A DNA stretch of 6,567 nt from contig CAJONH010000224.1 in assembly GCA_905235825.1 (NCBI GenBank), positions 1-6,567 on the forward strand, written 5' to 3'. Position numbers and translations under genes: made by a program. The DNA is from Candidatus Gastranaerophilales bacterium. GTDB taxonomy: Bacteria > Cyanobacteriota > Vampirovibrionia > Gastranaerophilales > Gastranaerophilaceae. Shown piece after piece: positions 1-6,567 of the stretch (positions are counted from its first letter, which is position 1; every line of letters begins with the position of its first letter). The notes under the pieces are model-generated. The model ran no database searches. It was given only the letters and a program-made list of their open reading frames with translations, and was not told the origin of the DNA.

Positions 1-3000
1 CAACACAGGCAGTTATAAATACAAAATTTAACAATGTAACATATGACCAAAAAGATTGGAAAAATTATATATTTGCCGCAGGAGAAAATAAATTAAGTTC
101 AACCGTAAATCTTTTTGATAATACAATTCAAATAAAACATTTTAAATATGATGCCGATAACATTGATATAACAGGATACGGGAAAATAAATCTTGAAGAA
201 AAACCCGTCTTAGACCTTGATATATCCGTAAAAAATTCAAGGACGGAAAATATTGCATCACTTTTACCTCCCGCACTGGTAAAAGAAACTATGATTATTG
301 AAAAAATCAAAAAATACGGTATATATGGCGATATGGATGCACAGGCACACGTAAAGGGGAAAGTTCCTCAGCCCGATATTACGGGATGGGCAAAAGGCAG
401 AAATATACGTATTCTTGATAAATCCGTACAAAAACTTCATAAAGGAACTGTTGATATTACTTTTGATAAGCGTAAGCTGAATATGGATATATTGCTTGAA
501 ATGCCAAATAAACAGACAGCTAAAATCAAGGGTACAACCTATATGTTTCGTGACGGAGTAAATGATGTAACAATAAAGACAACAAAAAAACTTGATTTCC
601 CGCTTGCACATAAACTTGTTATGCCTATAAGCGATGCATTTATGTTTCAATTGGGGCCTTTACCCGATATGATTATAACATCAGGTAAAGGAGAGCTTGA
701 TGTTCACGTAAAAGGTTCTTTGGATTTTATTGATTTAGACGGATACTGTGCTTTTGACAACGCTGATTTAACATACAACGGCTTATACGGAAAAATTACA
801 AACGCAAAAGGCAGACTCGATTTTAAAGGTGATAATATTACCGTTAAATCAGAAAGAGGATATATGCAGAATCATCCTTTTTCCGTGGACGGTATTGTTA
901 AAATAAATAATAATCTAAATTTTAATATTGCATCAAATAATTTAAAATCAAATGATTTATTGGAAATAATAAATAAAAGCGAACTTTTAAAAGATGTAAA
1001 AAAAAGTTTGGCATTATTTAAAAATCCGAAAGGTAAAACGGATTTATTTGTAAATATTACTGCAAATATCGTTCCGGTTCCGTTCGGACAACCGCCCCTT
1101 CCGCCGGAGGAAGCGTTTACCGATATGAAAGTAAACGGATTTGTTAATTTTTATGATGTTTTATGTTTTCTTGACGGGTTTAAAACCCCTTTGGAAAAAA
1201 TAAAAGGTAAAGTGAATTTTACGGAAACAGTATCTGATTTTAAAGATATTTATGCAAAATCTGGAAATTCCTCCGTTTTAATTTCGGGAAAAGTCATTAC
1301 CGATATCAAAACGAAAATTCCTGATGTTGACCTTACGGTAAAAAGTAATTCAATTAAAATGGGAGATACGATAAAATTTTTAACGGAATCATATTTGTAT
1401 CCGAAAAATTATCCGAATATATCTTCTCTTTACAATTTAGATGTAAAACATGACCTTTATTTAACTTATAAAGCAAAATCAGCTGATTTCCTTACAAATA
1501 AAGTTTATACGGTTATGAACATTTTACCCGATATAGAAAATGCAATGATAAAAGCAAAATCGGGGAAAATTATTTTGGATAAAGCAGATGTTAAGATTGA
1601 TAACATCAATGCTGATATTTTTAATTCTAATGTTAATATTTCGGGAAATGTAAAAAAAGTTGATACCGTTAATCCGATATATGATGTTACAATATCTTCA
1701 CCTGAATTTAATCTTAATGCATTAAATCATTTGGATGAAATTAATATAATGCCAAAAGAAATCAGTAATATAATAAGCCGTTTTTCACAATATCAGGGTA
1801 TTATGAATTTCAATACCGCATTTAAGAAAAATATTCTAAATACAAATGCCGATATAAAAGGCTTATCTTTTGTTCATACGGCAAGTTCACTGCCGATAAA
1901 AGCAGATGACTTTTCAATAAAAATAACGGATGATAAACTGACTCTAAAAAATGCGGCGGTTAATTTGGATAAAATGCCTGTCTTTGCCGATTTAAAATTG
2001 TCGCATATTTACACAAAACCATATATTGACGGTTATATTACCGTAAAACCGGATAATGATTTCATTCAAAAATTTATACCTAAAATTATATCCGATAAAA
2101 TATCAATATCAGGGGATATCAATGCATCTGCATACATAAAAGGCAGTGAAGGAAATATAGAAATAAAACCAAAAATCACATTATATCCTGAGGCTTATGC
2201 CGTACTTTCGGATGTTAAAATTGCGGATAGTGCGGAAAAACGCATATTTGAATCCGATATTTTAATTACAAAAGATAAAATAAATGTAAAAAATGTTGAT
2301 TATTATAAATATATAACAACTCAGAATAATACCGTGTATCCTGCTTTATTCGCTTATGGAAACGGAATACTGGAATGGAATGAAAAAAATAATACTTATG
2401 AACCGAAATATGCATATATAAAAACAGAAAAAAGCCTTTCCGCAAAACTGTTAAATGCACTAACCGACAGACCCGTGTTTAAACAGGGAACCATAATGTG
2501 TGATTTAAAGTATCATAATAATATGATAGACGGCGAATTGGATGCCAAAAATATAGATATACCAATAGTTGATACCGTTATAAAAAATATAAAACTAAAT
2601 ACCGATAATGAAAACATAAATTTAAAACTTTTCGGCTTTATAAATGATTCGGCGGTAAGAGCAGAATCATCATTTGATAATAATTTAAAAAAATCACCCC
2701 ATATAGATACATTAAAAATATATGCGGATAAAATAGATACAAATAAACTTTTAAACAGCATCGCAAATGTAAGGACAGAATATAACAGTCAAAAATCTCA
2801 AAAGAATTCAATTGATTTGTCTGTATTTGAAATTGAAGACGGAGAACTGCACGTAAATGAACTTACATTAAAAAACTATGTTGCGGAAAATTTGGCGGGA
2901 AAATTTTCTATAAATAAAGAAGGAATTTTTAATATAAAGAATTTAAAGGTAAAATTGGGCGAAGGCAGTGCCGACGGTGAAATATTGTATGATTTAAAAA

Positions 3001-3698
3001 ATACCAATTTGAATGCGGAACTTGCATTTAAAAATGTCGATTCAAATTATCTCGCCGATAATTTATTTGATGCAAAAAATCAAATTTACGGAATTGCAAA
3101 TGCTAATTTCTTTATAAAAACAAGCGGAAACAGCGATGAAGATTTAATACAAAATCTTTCAGGCTTTGCTTATTTTGACATGACGGAAGGGAAAATGCCT
3201 AAACTCGGTTCACTGGAATATCTATTACGAGCAAGTAACATTGTAAAAGGCGGTGTAACAGGTTTTTCACTAAATAATGTTTTGGAATTGCTAAATTTAG
3301 TTAAAACGGGTTATTTTTCAGGAATAACAGGCAGCTGTATGTTTGAAAACGGAATTGCTAAAAATATTGAAATTTTCTCTAAAGGAGAAAATTTAAGTCT
3401 TTATTTACACGGAGATTATAATATTTCAAATTCCACAGCAGATATGGAAATTTTAGGAAAGTTATCAAATAAGATATCAACAATATTCGGACCTATCGGT
3501 AACGCATCTTTAAATACTTTCTTTAAGCATATTCCCGGAATTTCTTTTCTTGATTTCGGACGAAAAGATTTTATAAATAACGTTGAAAAAATCCCCTCTT
3601 TTACCGGAGGTGATTATGAATCACGAACATTCCAAGCAATAATAAAAGGGGATATAAACTCTTCAGGATATGTACAAAGTTTTAAATGGGTTAAATAA
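1..3698 (+). CDS. AsmA/TamB-like envelope protein, 5'-truncated by window edge
   Basis: The reading frame is open from the left edge (first full codon at position 3) to TAA at 3696-3698, giving at least 1231 residues. The ATG at 291 is internal, because coding sequence of the same character continues upstream of it. The protein is almost wholly beta-strand-like: alternating short hydrophobic strands, many Lys, Asn, Asp and Ile, and recurring 50-60-residue modules of the form G-x-aromatic strand, G-[KR]-[VL]-[DN]-F, then a closing G-[KI]-V. Clear modules lie near 372-536, 732-902, 1128-1298 and 1850-2004. A proline-rich linker (QPPLPP) falls at 1068-1118. The last 250 or so residues (from about 2950) resemble the AsmA-like C-terminal region: a 'G-x-F-x-DG-x-(I/M)' type segment, an 'F..I.G....NG' segment and a final G-x-I-x-S-S-G strand. 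Known family members (AsmA, TamB, YhdP) are inner-membrane-anchored periplasmic proteins implicated in phospholipid transport to, or homeostasis of, the outer membrane. The N-terminal anchor expected for this family is not in the window. The family call is by pattern only; which subfamily it belongs to is uncertain. Confidence 0.72.
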   Translation, partial: TQAVINTKFNNVTYDQKDWKNYIFAAGENKLSSTVNLFDNTIQIKHFKYDADNIDITGYGKINLEEKPVLDLDISVKNSRTENIASLLPPALVKETMIIEKIKKYGIYGDMDAQAHVKGKVPQPDITGWAKGRNIRILDKSVQKLHKGTVDITFDKRKLNMDILLEMPNKQTAKIKGTTYMFRDGVNDVTIKTTKKLDFPLAHKLVMPISDAFMFQLGPLPDMIITSGKGELDVHVKGSLDFIDLDGYCAFDNADLTYNGLYGKITNAKGRLDFKGDNITVKSERGYMQNHPFSVDGIVKINNNLNFNIASNNLKSNDLLEIINKSELLKDVKKSLALFKNPKGKTDLFVNITANIVPVPFGQPPLPPEEAFTDMKVNGFVNFYDVLCFLDGFKTPLEKIKGKVNFTETVSDFKDIYAKSGNSSVLISGKVITDIKTKIPDVDLTVKSNSIKMGDTIKFLTESYLYPKNYPNISSLYNLDVKHDLYLTYKAKSADFLTNKVYTVMNILPDIENAMIKAKSGKIILDKADVKIDNINADIFNSNVNISGNVKKVDTVNPIYDVTISSPEFNLNALNHLDEINIMPKEISNIISRFSQYQGIMNFNTAFKKNILNTNADIKGLSFVHTASSLPIKADDFSIKITDDKLTLKNAAVNLDKMPVFADLKLSHIYTKPYIDGYITVKPDNDFIQKFIPKIISDKISISGDINASAYIKGSEGNIEIKPKITLYPEAYAVLSDVKIADSAEKRIFESDILITKDKINVKNVDYYKYITTQNNTVYPALFAYGNGILEWNEKNNTYEPKYAYIKTEKSLSAKLLNALTDRPVFKQGTIMCDLKYHNNMIDGELDAKNIDIPIVDTVIKNIKLNTDNENINLKLFGFINDSAVRAESSFDNNLKKSPHIDTLKIYADKIDTNKLLNSIANVRTEYNSQKSQKNSIDLSVFEIEDGELHVNELTLKNYVAENLAGKFSINKEGIFNIKNLKVKLGEGSADGEILYDLKNTNLNAELAFKNVDSNYLADNLFDAKNQIYGIANANFFIKTSGNSDEDLIQNLSGFAYFDMTEGKMPKLGSLEYLLRASNIVKGGVTGFSLNNVLELLNLVKTGYFSGITGSCMFENGIAKNIEIFSKGENLSLYLHGDYNISNSTADMEILGKLSNKISTIFGPIGNASLNTFFKHIPGISFLDFGRKDFINNVEKIPSFTGGDYESRTFQAIIKGDINSSGYVQSFKWVK

Positions 3699-3737
3699 TA
3701 TACATATCGTTATAAAAAAATCATCTAATCTTGTTTC

Positions 3738-3791
3738 GCACTTGCCTGCGGAGTTAACACGAAGGCAAAGTGCTTACTTTAATTATTTTTT
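3738..3791. terminator. Hairpin between convergent genes, probable terminator
   Basis: Left arm GCACTTGCCT (3738-3747) pairs with right arm AGGCAAAGTGC (3763-3773), leaving one bulged A and a 15-nt loop. It is markedly GC-richer than its surroundings. On the + strand it is followed by a T-rich run (3774-3791) ending in six or more Ts, and it begins 39 nt after the stop of the AsmA-like gene. On the - strand it starts about 9 nt after the stop of the small gene, with a T-run about 17 nt beyond the stem. The + direction is the better intrinsic terminator; use in both directions is an inference from the convergent layout. Confidence 0.55.
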
Positions 3792-4076
3792 ATCGACTGC
3801 ATTTCCTGCCAAACCGCCGATAAATCTGCCTATACCTGCTGATGCGGCAACAATTCCTGCAACTACAGTACATGCTATTGCACGAGCTTTTGTTCCGTTA
3901 CCTGCTTTAACATGTTTTTCAATAGCCCAGCCGAAATTTGCTTCATGATTTTTTACGTTGTATGCAATACCTGCACCTGCACCTACAACTGTCCCGATTG
4001 TTTTACCTTTTGATTCATTTGCACTTACACTTTTTTTTGCAGGTACATTACCTACAGATGATACAGTAATTGTCAT
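3783..4076 (-). CDS. Small double glycine-zipper protein, function unknown
   Basis: A 97-residue ORF on the minus strand, not recognised as a named family. It looks real because it has a GAGG ribosome binding site 10 nt before ATG, a near-consensus promoter, and a hairpin just past its stop. Residues 1-25 are polar (Ser, Lys, Val, Asn) with no signal peptide. Residues 26-41 are hydrophobic, and G24-G28-G32-G36 form a perfect GxxxG series. Residues 42-65 are polar with His, Lys and the only Trp (W50). Residues 66-94 are a long Ala/Gly/Val/Ile segment with the only Cys (C69), R84 and a second GxxxGxxxG series (G83-G87-G91); the tail is DKK. This could be a helical hairpin inserting in or packing on a membrane. 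Glycine-zipper two-TM proteins, small bacteriocin-like peptides and holins share such composition, but no specific match is claimed. It lies convergent to the AsmA-like gene and divergent from dnaE, so it is its own transcription unit. Confidence 0.75.
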   Translation of the reverse strand: MTITVSSVGNVPAKKSVSANESKGKTIGTVVGAGAGIAYNVKNHEANFGWAIEKHVKAGNGTKARAIACTVVAGIVAASAGIGRFIGGLAGNAVDKK

Positions 4077-4083
4077 AGTTTAC

Positions 4084-4113
4084 TTACCTCGCCTTACCTT
4101 GTTTTCTTTACCT
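4084..4113 (-). repeat. Three AGGTAA copies in the leader of the small gene
   Basis: On the minus strand the hexamer AGGTAA occurs at 4113-4108, 4099-4094 and 4089-4084, all between the predicted transcription start (about 4126) and the ATG. The copies are 14 and 10 nt apart. They could be redundant Shine-Dalgarno-like sites or a short RNA/protein binding array. The same hexamer also occurs within the coding region (for example 4048-4053 and 4003-4008 in complement), so part of the signal is base composition. Confidence 0.4.
4087..4090 (-). promoter_or_regulatory. Ribosome binding site of small gene
   Basis: Read on the minus strand the sequence is GAGG, 10 nt before the ATG at 4076-4074, within the purine-rich stretch AAGGCGAGG. 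It supports this ATG as the start. Other GG-containing hexamers lie farther upstream in the same leader. Confidence 0.65.
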
Positions 4114-4132
4114 TATCCATATAATCATATAA

Positions 4133-4161
4133 ATTATACACTTTGTAATAAAACTTGTAAA
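4133..4161 (-). promoter_or_regulatory. Sigma-70-type promoter of the small gene
   Basis: Minus strand: -35 TTTACA (4161-4156, one mismatch to TTGACA), 17-bp spacer, -10 TATAAT (4138-4133, perfect). Predicted transcription start is near 4126, giving a leader of about 50 nt. This is the best promoter match in the window, and it points only at the small gene, which suggests strong housekeeping-type expression. Confidence 0.7.
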
Positions 4162-4164
4162 TTA

Positions 4165-4219
4165 AATATTTGCTAATAATTTAAAAATATTTAAGTTTTG
4201 TAAACTATTAGTAAATATT
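4165..4219. repeat. Imperfect inverted repeat in the divergent intergenic region
   Basis: Left arm AATATTTGCTAATA (4165-4178) and right arm TATTAGTAAATATT (4206-4219) are complementary at 13 of 14 positions, with the exception being a G-T pair. The loop is 27 nt. The repeat starts just upstream of the small gene's -35 box and lies between the two divergent promoters. It could be an operator or simply an AT-rich coincidence: in so A/T-biased a stretch a match like this may arise by chance. The heptamer TTGTAAA also occurs twice here (4155-4161 and 4198-4204). Confidence 0.35.
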
Positions 4220-4248
4220 AAAAAATATATTATATTTATAAAATTTAA

Positions 4249-4276
4249 TTTACTTTCAAAATAATAATGTGATAAA
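4249..4276 (+). promoter_or_regulatory. Candidate dnaE promoter (weak)
   Basis: TTTACT (4249-4254) stands 16 bp from GATAAA (4271-4276), which is preceded by TG one base upstream as in an extended -10. Each hexamer matches four of six consensus positions. The distance to the dnaE ATG would give a leader of about 30 nt. Other A/T-rich -10 look-alikes lie at 4226-4242 without a good partner, so the choice is tentative. Confidence 0.3.
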
Positions 4277-4300
4277 TTAGTAGTAAGAAAGTCTGTTACA

Positions 4301-4305
4301 GAGGG
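4301..4305 (+). promoter_or_regulatory. Ribosome binding site of dnaE
   Basis: GAGGG lies 7 nt before the ATG at 4313. An ATG at 4306 immediately follows it but is too close and in another frame. No in-frame ATG or GTG occurs between the upstream TAA at 4265 and 4313, so this site fixes the start. Confidence 0.75.
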
Positions 4306-4312
4306 ATGGATT

Positions 4313-6567
4313 ATGCGTTATGTGCCGCTGCACGTACACACGGAATACAGTTTGTTGGATGGAGCAATAAGGCAGAAAGACCTTATTAAATTTTCAAAAG
4401 AAAATAATTTTGATGCCGTTGCCGTTACCGATCATGGTGTTATGTACGGAGCTATTGAACTGTATAGAGAAGGTAAAGCTGCTGATTTTAAGGTAATTTT
4501 AGGCTGTGAGTTTTATCTTTGCCACGGGGATGTAACAAAAGAAGAAAATAAAGATAAAACAAGATATCATTTAGTTTTACTTGCAAAAAATAATACAGGA
4601 TATCAAAATCTGGTAAAACTTGTAAGTATAGCCCATATCGACGGTTTTTACCGTAAACCCCGTATAGACAGAGAACTGCTTGAAAAGCATTCGGAAGGTT
4701 TAATATGTTTAAGTGCTTGTCTTCAGGGGGAAGTTATACAGGAGCTTCTGAATGGAAGCAGAGAAAGTGCTGTTGAAACCGCTAAGTGGTATAAAAATCT
4801 GTTTGGAGAGGATTATTATATAGAACTTCAAGACCACGGTTTAGACGAGCAGAAACGTACAAATCCCGCTTTAATAGAAATAGCTAAAGAATTAGATATT
4901 CCTATGGTTATAACAAATGACAGCCACTATTTAAGAAAAGAAGATGCAGCATGGCACGATACGCTGTTATGTATACAAACCAATGCTTTAAAAAGTGAAG
5001 AAAACAGATTTAAATTTCCGAATAAAGAATTTTATGTAAAAACTCCTGACGAATTAAGGGATGCATTTAAGTGGCTGGATAGTGAAACCTTTGAAGAAGC
5101 TATGGAGAATACCGCAAAAATTGCGGATAAATGCCACGTGATAATAAAAATGGGCGAAAGTATTCTTCCTTCTTTTGATGTTCCTGCTAACCACACAATA
5201 GAATCATACTTGTTATATCTTGTAAGAAAAGGGCTGAAAGAACGTTATGAAGTGATAACTCCCGAACTTGAAGAACGCTACAAATATGAACTTGAAATTA
5301 TTCATAAAATGGGCTATGATGCATACTTCTTAATTGTATGGGATTTTATTAACTATGCAAAAACTCACGGAGTACCCGTAGGCCCCGGCAGAGGTTCGGC
5401 AGCCGGTTCACTTGTTGCTTATACCCTCGGTATAACGGATTTAGACCCAATTGCAAATCATTTATTCTTTGAAAGATTTTTAAACCCCGAACGTATAAGC
5501 ATGCCTGATGTCGATATAGATTTTGGCGACGGACGTGAAAAAGTTATAGAATATGTAACTCAAAAATACGGAAAAGATAAAGTTTGCCAGATAATAACCT
5601 TTGGTACGCTGTCGGCTAAAGCTGCAATAAAAGCAGTTGCCCGTGTAATGGATTTGCCTTTTGAAATATCAAATAAAGTCAGCGGTTATGTGCCGCAAGA
5701 AGTAGGAATGACCATAGATAAAGCGTTAGAGGTTTCTCCCGATTTTAAAAAAATATATGACGAAGATGCAATGATAAGGGAAATCATTGATGAAGCACAT
5801 AATATAGAAGGTCTTAAACAAAATACGGGTATGCACGCAGCCGGTGTAATAATTTCCCACTATCCTTTAGATGAAATAGTTCCCGTACAGAAGGCAAAAG
5901 AAGGAAATGTTATAACGGAATATCCAAAAGAAGATTGTGAAAAAGTCGGACTTTTAAAAATGGACTTTTTGGGTTTAAAGAACCTTACAATTATTGTTCA
6001 AACTTTGGAAATGATAAAAGCACGGCACGGTATAGATATTGATATAAATCATATTCCATTGGATGATGAATTAACATATAAAATGCTTGCATCGGGTGAT
6101 ACTGACGGAGTATTCCAGTTAGAATCTGCGGGAATGAAAAAACTTGTAAAAGATTTAAGACCGTCAGTATTTGAAGATTTGGGTGCTTTGGTTGCTCTGT
6201 TTAGACCGGGGCCGTTAGGTTCGGGCATGGTTGAACACTTTGTTGCAAGAAAACACGGCAGGGAGCAGATAACTTATGCACATCCCGCATTAGAGGATAT
6301 ATTAAAAGATACTTACGGAACTTTGGTATATCAAGAGCAGATTATGCAAATATTTCAGGTACTTGCTGATTTCACACTCGGCGGAGCAGACGGAGTCCGC
6401 CGTATAATGGCAAAGAAACACCCTGAAGATTTGGTTAAACTGGAAGGACCTTTTATAGAAAAATGTGTCGGAAAAGGTATGAAACAGGAGGAAGCTAAAG
6501 AACTGTTTGACCAGATAGGAAGTTTTGCCGCATATTGTTTCAATCGGGCTCATAGTGCCTGCTATGC
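4313..6567 (+). CDS. dnaE: DNA polymerase III subunit alpha (DnaE), 3'-truncated by window edge
   Basis: This is the catalytic subunit of the replicative polymerase, extending DNA in complex with the sliding clamp and clamp loader. The frame is open from ATG 4313 to the right edge (751 full codons plus two bases) with no stop. The N-terminal PHP domain opens with HVHTEYSLLDG and carries a complete set of likely metal ligands: H7, H9, D16, H41, E66, H86, C136, D203, H205. The palm follows, with GPGRGSAAGS (357-366), PDVDIDF with catalytic-type D401 and D403, and MDFLGL with D551 as the third acidic residue. Then come HAAGV (508-512), GVFQLES (599-605) and RPGPLGSGM (631-639). The sequence ends in YCFNRAHSACY. 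Compared with roughly 1160 residues in E. coli, about 400 C-terminal residues (fingers remainder, helix-hairpin-helix, clamp-binding and OB regions) lie outside the window. It is DnaE type rather than Gram-positive PolC, because no exonuclease domain interrupts PHP. The gene is divergent from the small gene. Confidence 0.97.
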   Translation, partial: MRYVPLHVHTEYSLLDGAIRQKDLIKFSKENNFDAVAVTDHGVMYGAIELYREGKAADFKVILGCEFYLCHGDVTKEENKDKTRYHLVLLAKNNTGYQNLVKLVSIAHIDGFYRKPRIDRELLEKHSEGLICLSACLQGEVIQELLNGSRESAVETAKWYKNLFGEDYYIELQDHGLDEQKRTNPALIEIAKELDIPMVITNDSHYLRKEDAAWHDTLLCIQTNALKSEENRFKFPNKEFYVKTPDELRDAFKWLDSETFEEAMENTAKIADKCHVIIKMGESILPSFDVPANHTIESYLLYLVRKGLKERYEVITPELEERYKYELEIIHKMGYDAYFLIVWDFINYAKTHGVPVGPGRGSAAGSLVAYTLGITDLDPIANHLFFERFLNPERISMPDVDIDFGDGREKVIEYVTQKYGKDKVCQIITFGTLSAKAAIKAVARVMDLPFEISNKVSGYVPQEVGMTIDKALEVSPDFKKIYDEDAMIREIIDEAHNIEGLKQNTGMHAAGVIISHYPLDEIVPVQKAKEGNVITEYPKEDCEKVGLLKMDFLGLKNLTIIVQTLEMIKARHGIDIDINHIPLDDELTYKMLASGDTDGVFQLESAGMKKLVKDLRPSVFEDLGALVALFRPGPLGSGMVEHFVARKHGREQITYAHPALEDILKDTYGTLVYQEQIMQIFQVLADFTLGGADGVRRIMAKKHPEDLVKLEGPFIEKCVGKGMKQEEAKELFDQIGSFAAYCFNRAHSACY

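Noticed and set aside
291..293. ATG at 291 as the start of the AsmA-like gene.
   Set aside because: The frame stays open to the left edge with the same beta-repeat character, including a typical strand pattern and a 'LLPP' segment just upstream; no ribosome binding site precedes 291.
3604..3642. Very strong Shine-Dalgarno-like GGAGGTGAT followed by ATG and an 8-codon ORF within the end of the AsmA-like gene.
   Set aside because: The bases are explained by coding for Thr-Gly-Gly-Asp in the long gene's frame, and the small ORF stops after eight codons with nothing downstream. Translation there is possible but unsupported.
3783..4076. Small gene as a classical double-glycine-leader bacteriocin.
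   Set aside because: No Gly-Gly processing site lies near residues 15-30; the only Gly-Gly pair is near the C-terminus, and no transporter or immunity gene is adjacent.
3670..4176. Plus-strand ORFs at 3670-3948 and 3958-4176.
   Set aside because: They lie opposite the small minus-strand gene, lack ribosome binding sites and read as low-complexity Pro/Ala/Thr complements of its Gly/Ala-rich codons.
4160..4312. Replication origin or DnaA-box cluster upstream of dnaE, suggested by extreme A/T richness.
   Set aside because: No TTATNCACA-type boxes were found; A/T richness alone is normal for intergenic DNA in this genome.
6302..6553. Minus-strand ORFs opposite the end of dnaE.
   Set aside because: They overlap highly conserved polymerase motifs on the plus strand and show no independent start signals.

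Overview
The window is AT-rich and carries one large envelope-type gene, one small unrecognised gene and the first two thirds of a replicative DNA polymerase gene. It looks like ordinary bacterial chromosome: no transposase, integrase, phage gene, CRISPR array, tRNA or rRNA was seen. An AsmA/TamB-type protein implies a Gram-negative (two-membrane) envelope. The low GC, together with a DnaE that is cyanobacteria-like around its Tyr-Cys-Phe-Asn segment, suggests a host-associated relative of cyanobacteria (Vampirovibrionia/Melainabacteria, perhaps Gastranaerophilales). That placement is an inference; no rRNA or other marker is present to prove it.

Layout. Positions 1-3698 (+) hold the 3' part of a very long gene for a beta-repeat AsmA/TamB-like protein; its 5' end lies outside the window. 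A GC-richer hairpin at 3738-3773 lies between this gene and a convergent small gene and probably ends transcription. Positions 3783-4076 (-) encode a 97-residue protein with two hydrophobic glycine-zipper segments. It has a near-consensus sigma-70-type promoter and a clear ribosome binding site. Positions 4077-4312 form a divergent, very AT-rich intergenic region with an imperfect inverted repeat. Positions 4313-6567 (+) encode DnaE, the DNA polymerase III alpha subunit, cut by the right edge after about 752 residues.

The three genes do not form an operon (+, -, +) and have no obvious shared pathway: outer-membrane/lipid homeostasis, an unknown small membrane-type protein, and chromosome replication. 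The most interesting points are the small double glycine-zipper protein with its own strong promoter, the complete PHP metal-binding set in DnaE (suggesting built-in proofreading), and the uninterrupted polymerase sequence exactly where cyanobacterial DnaE is split by an intein. I did not find a convincing new multi-gene system here.
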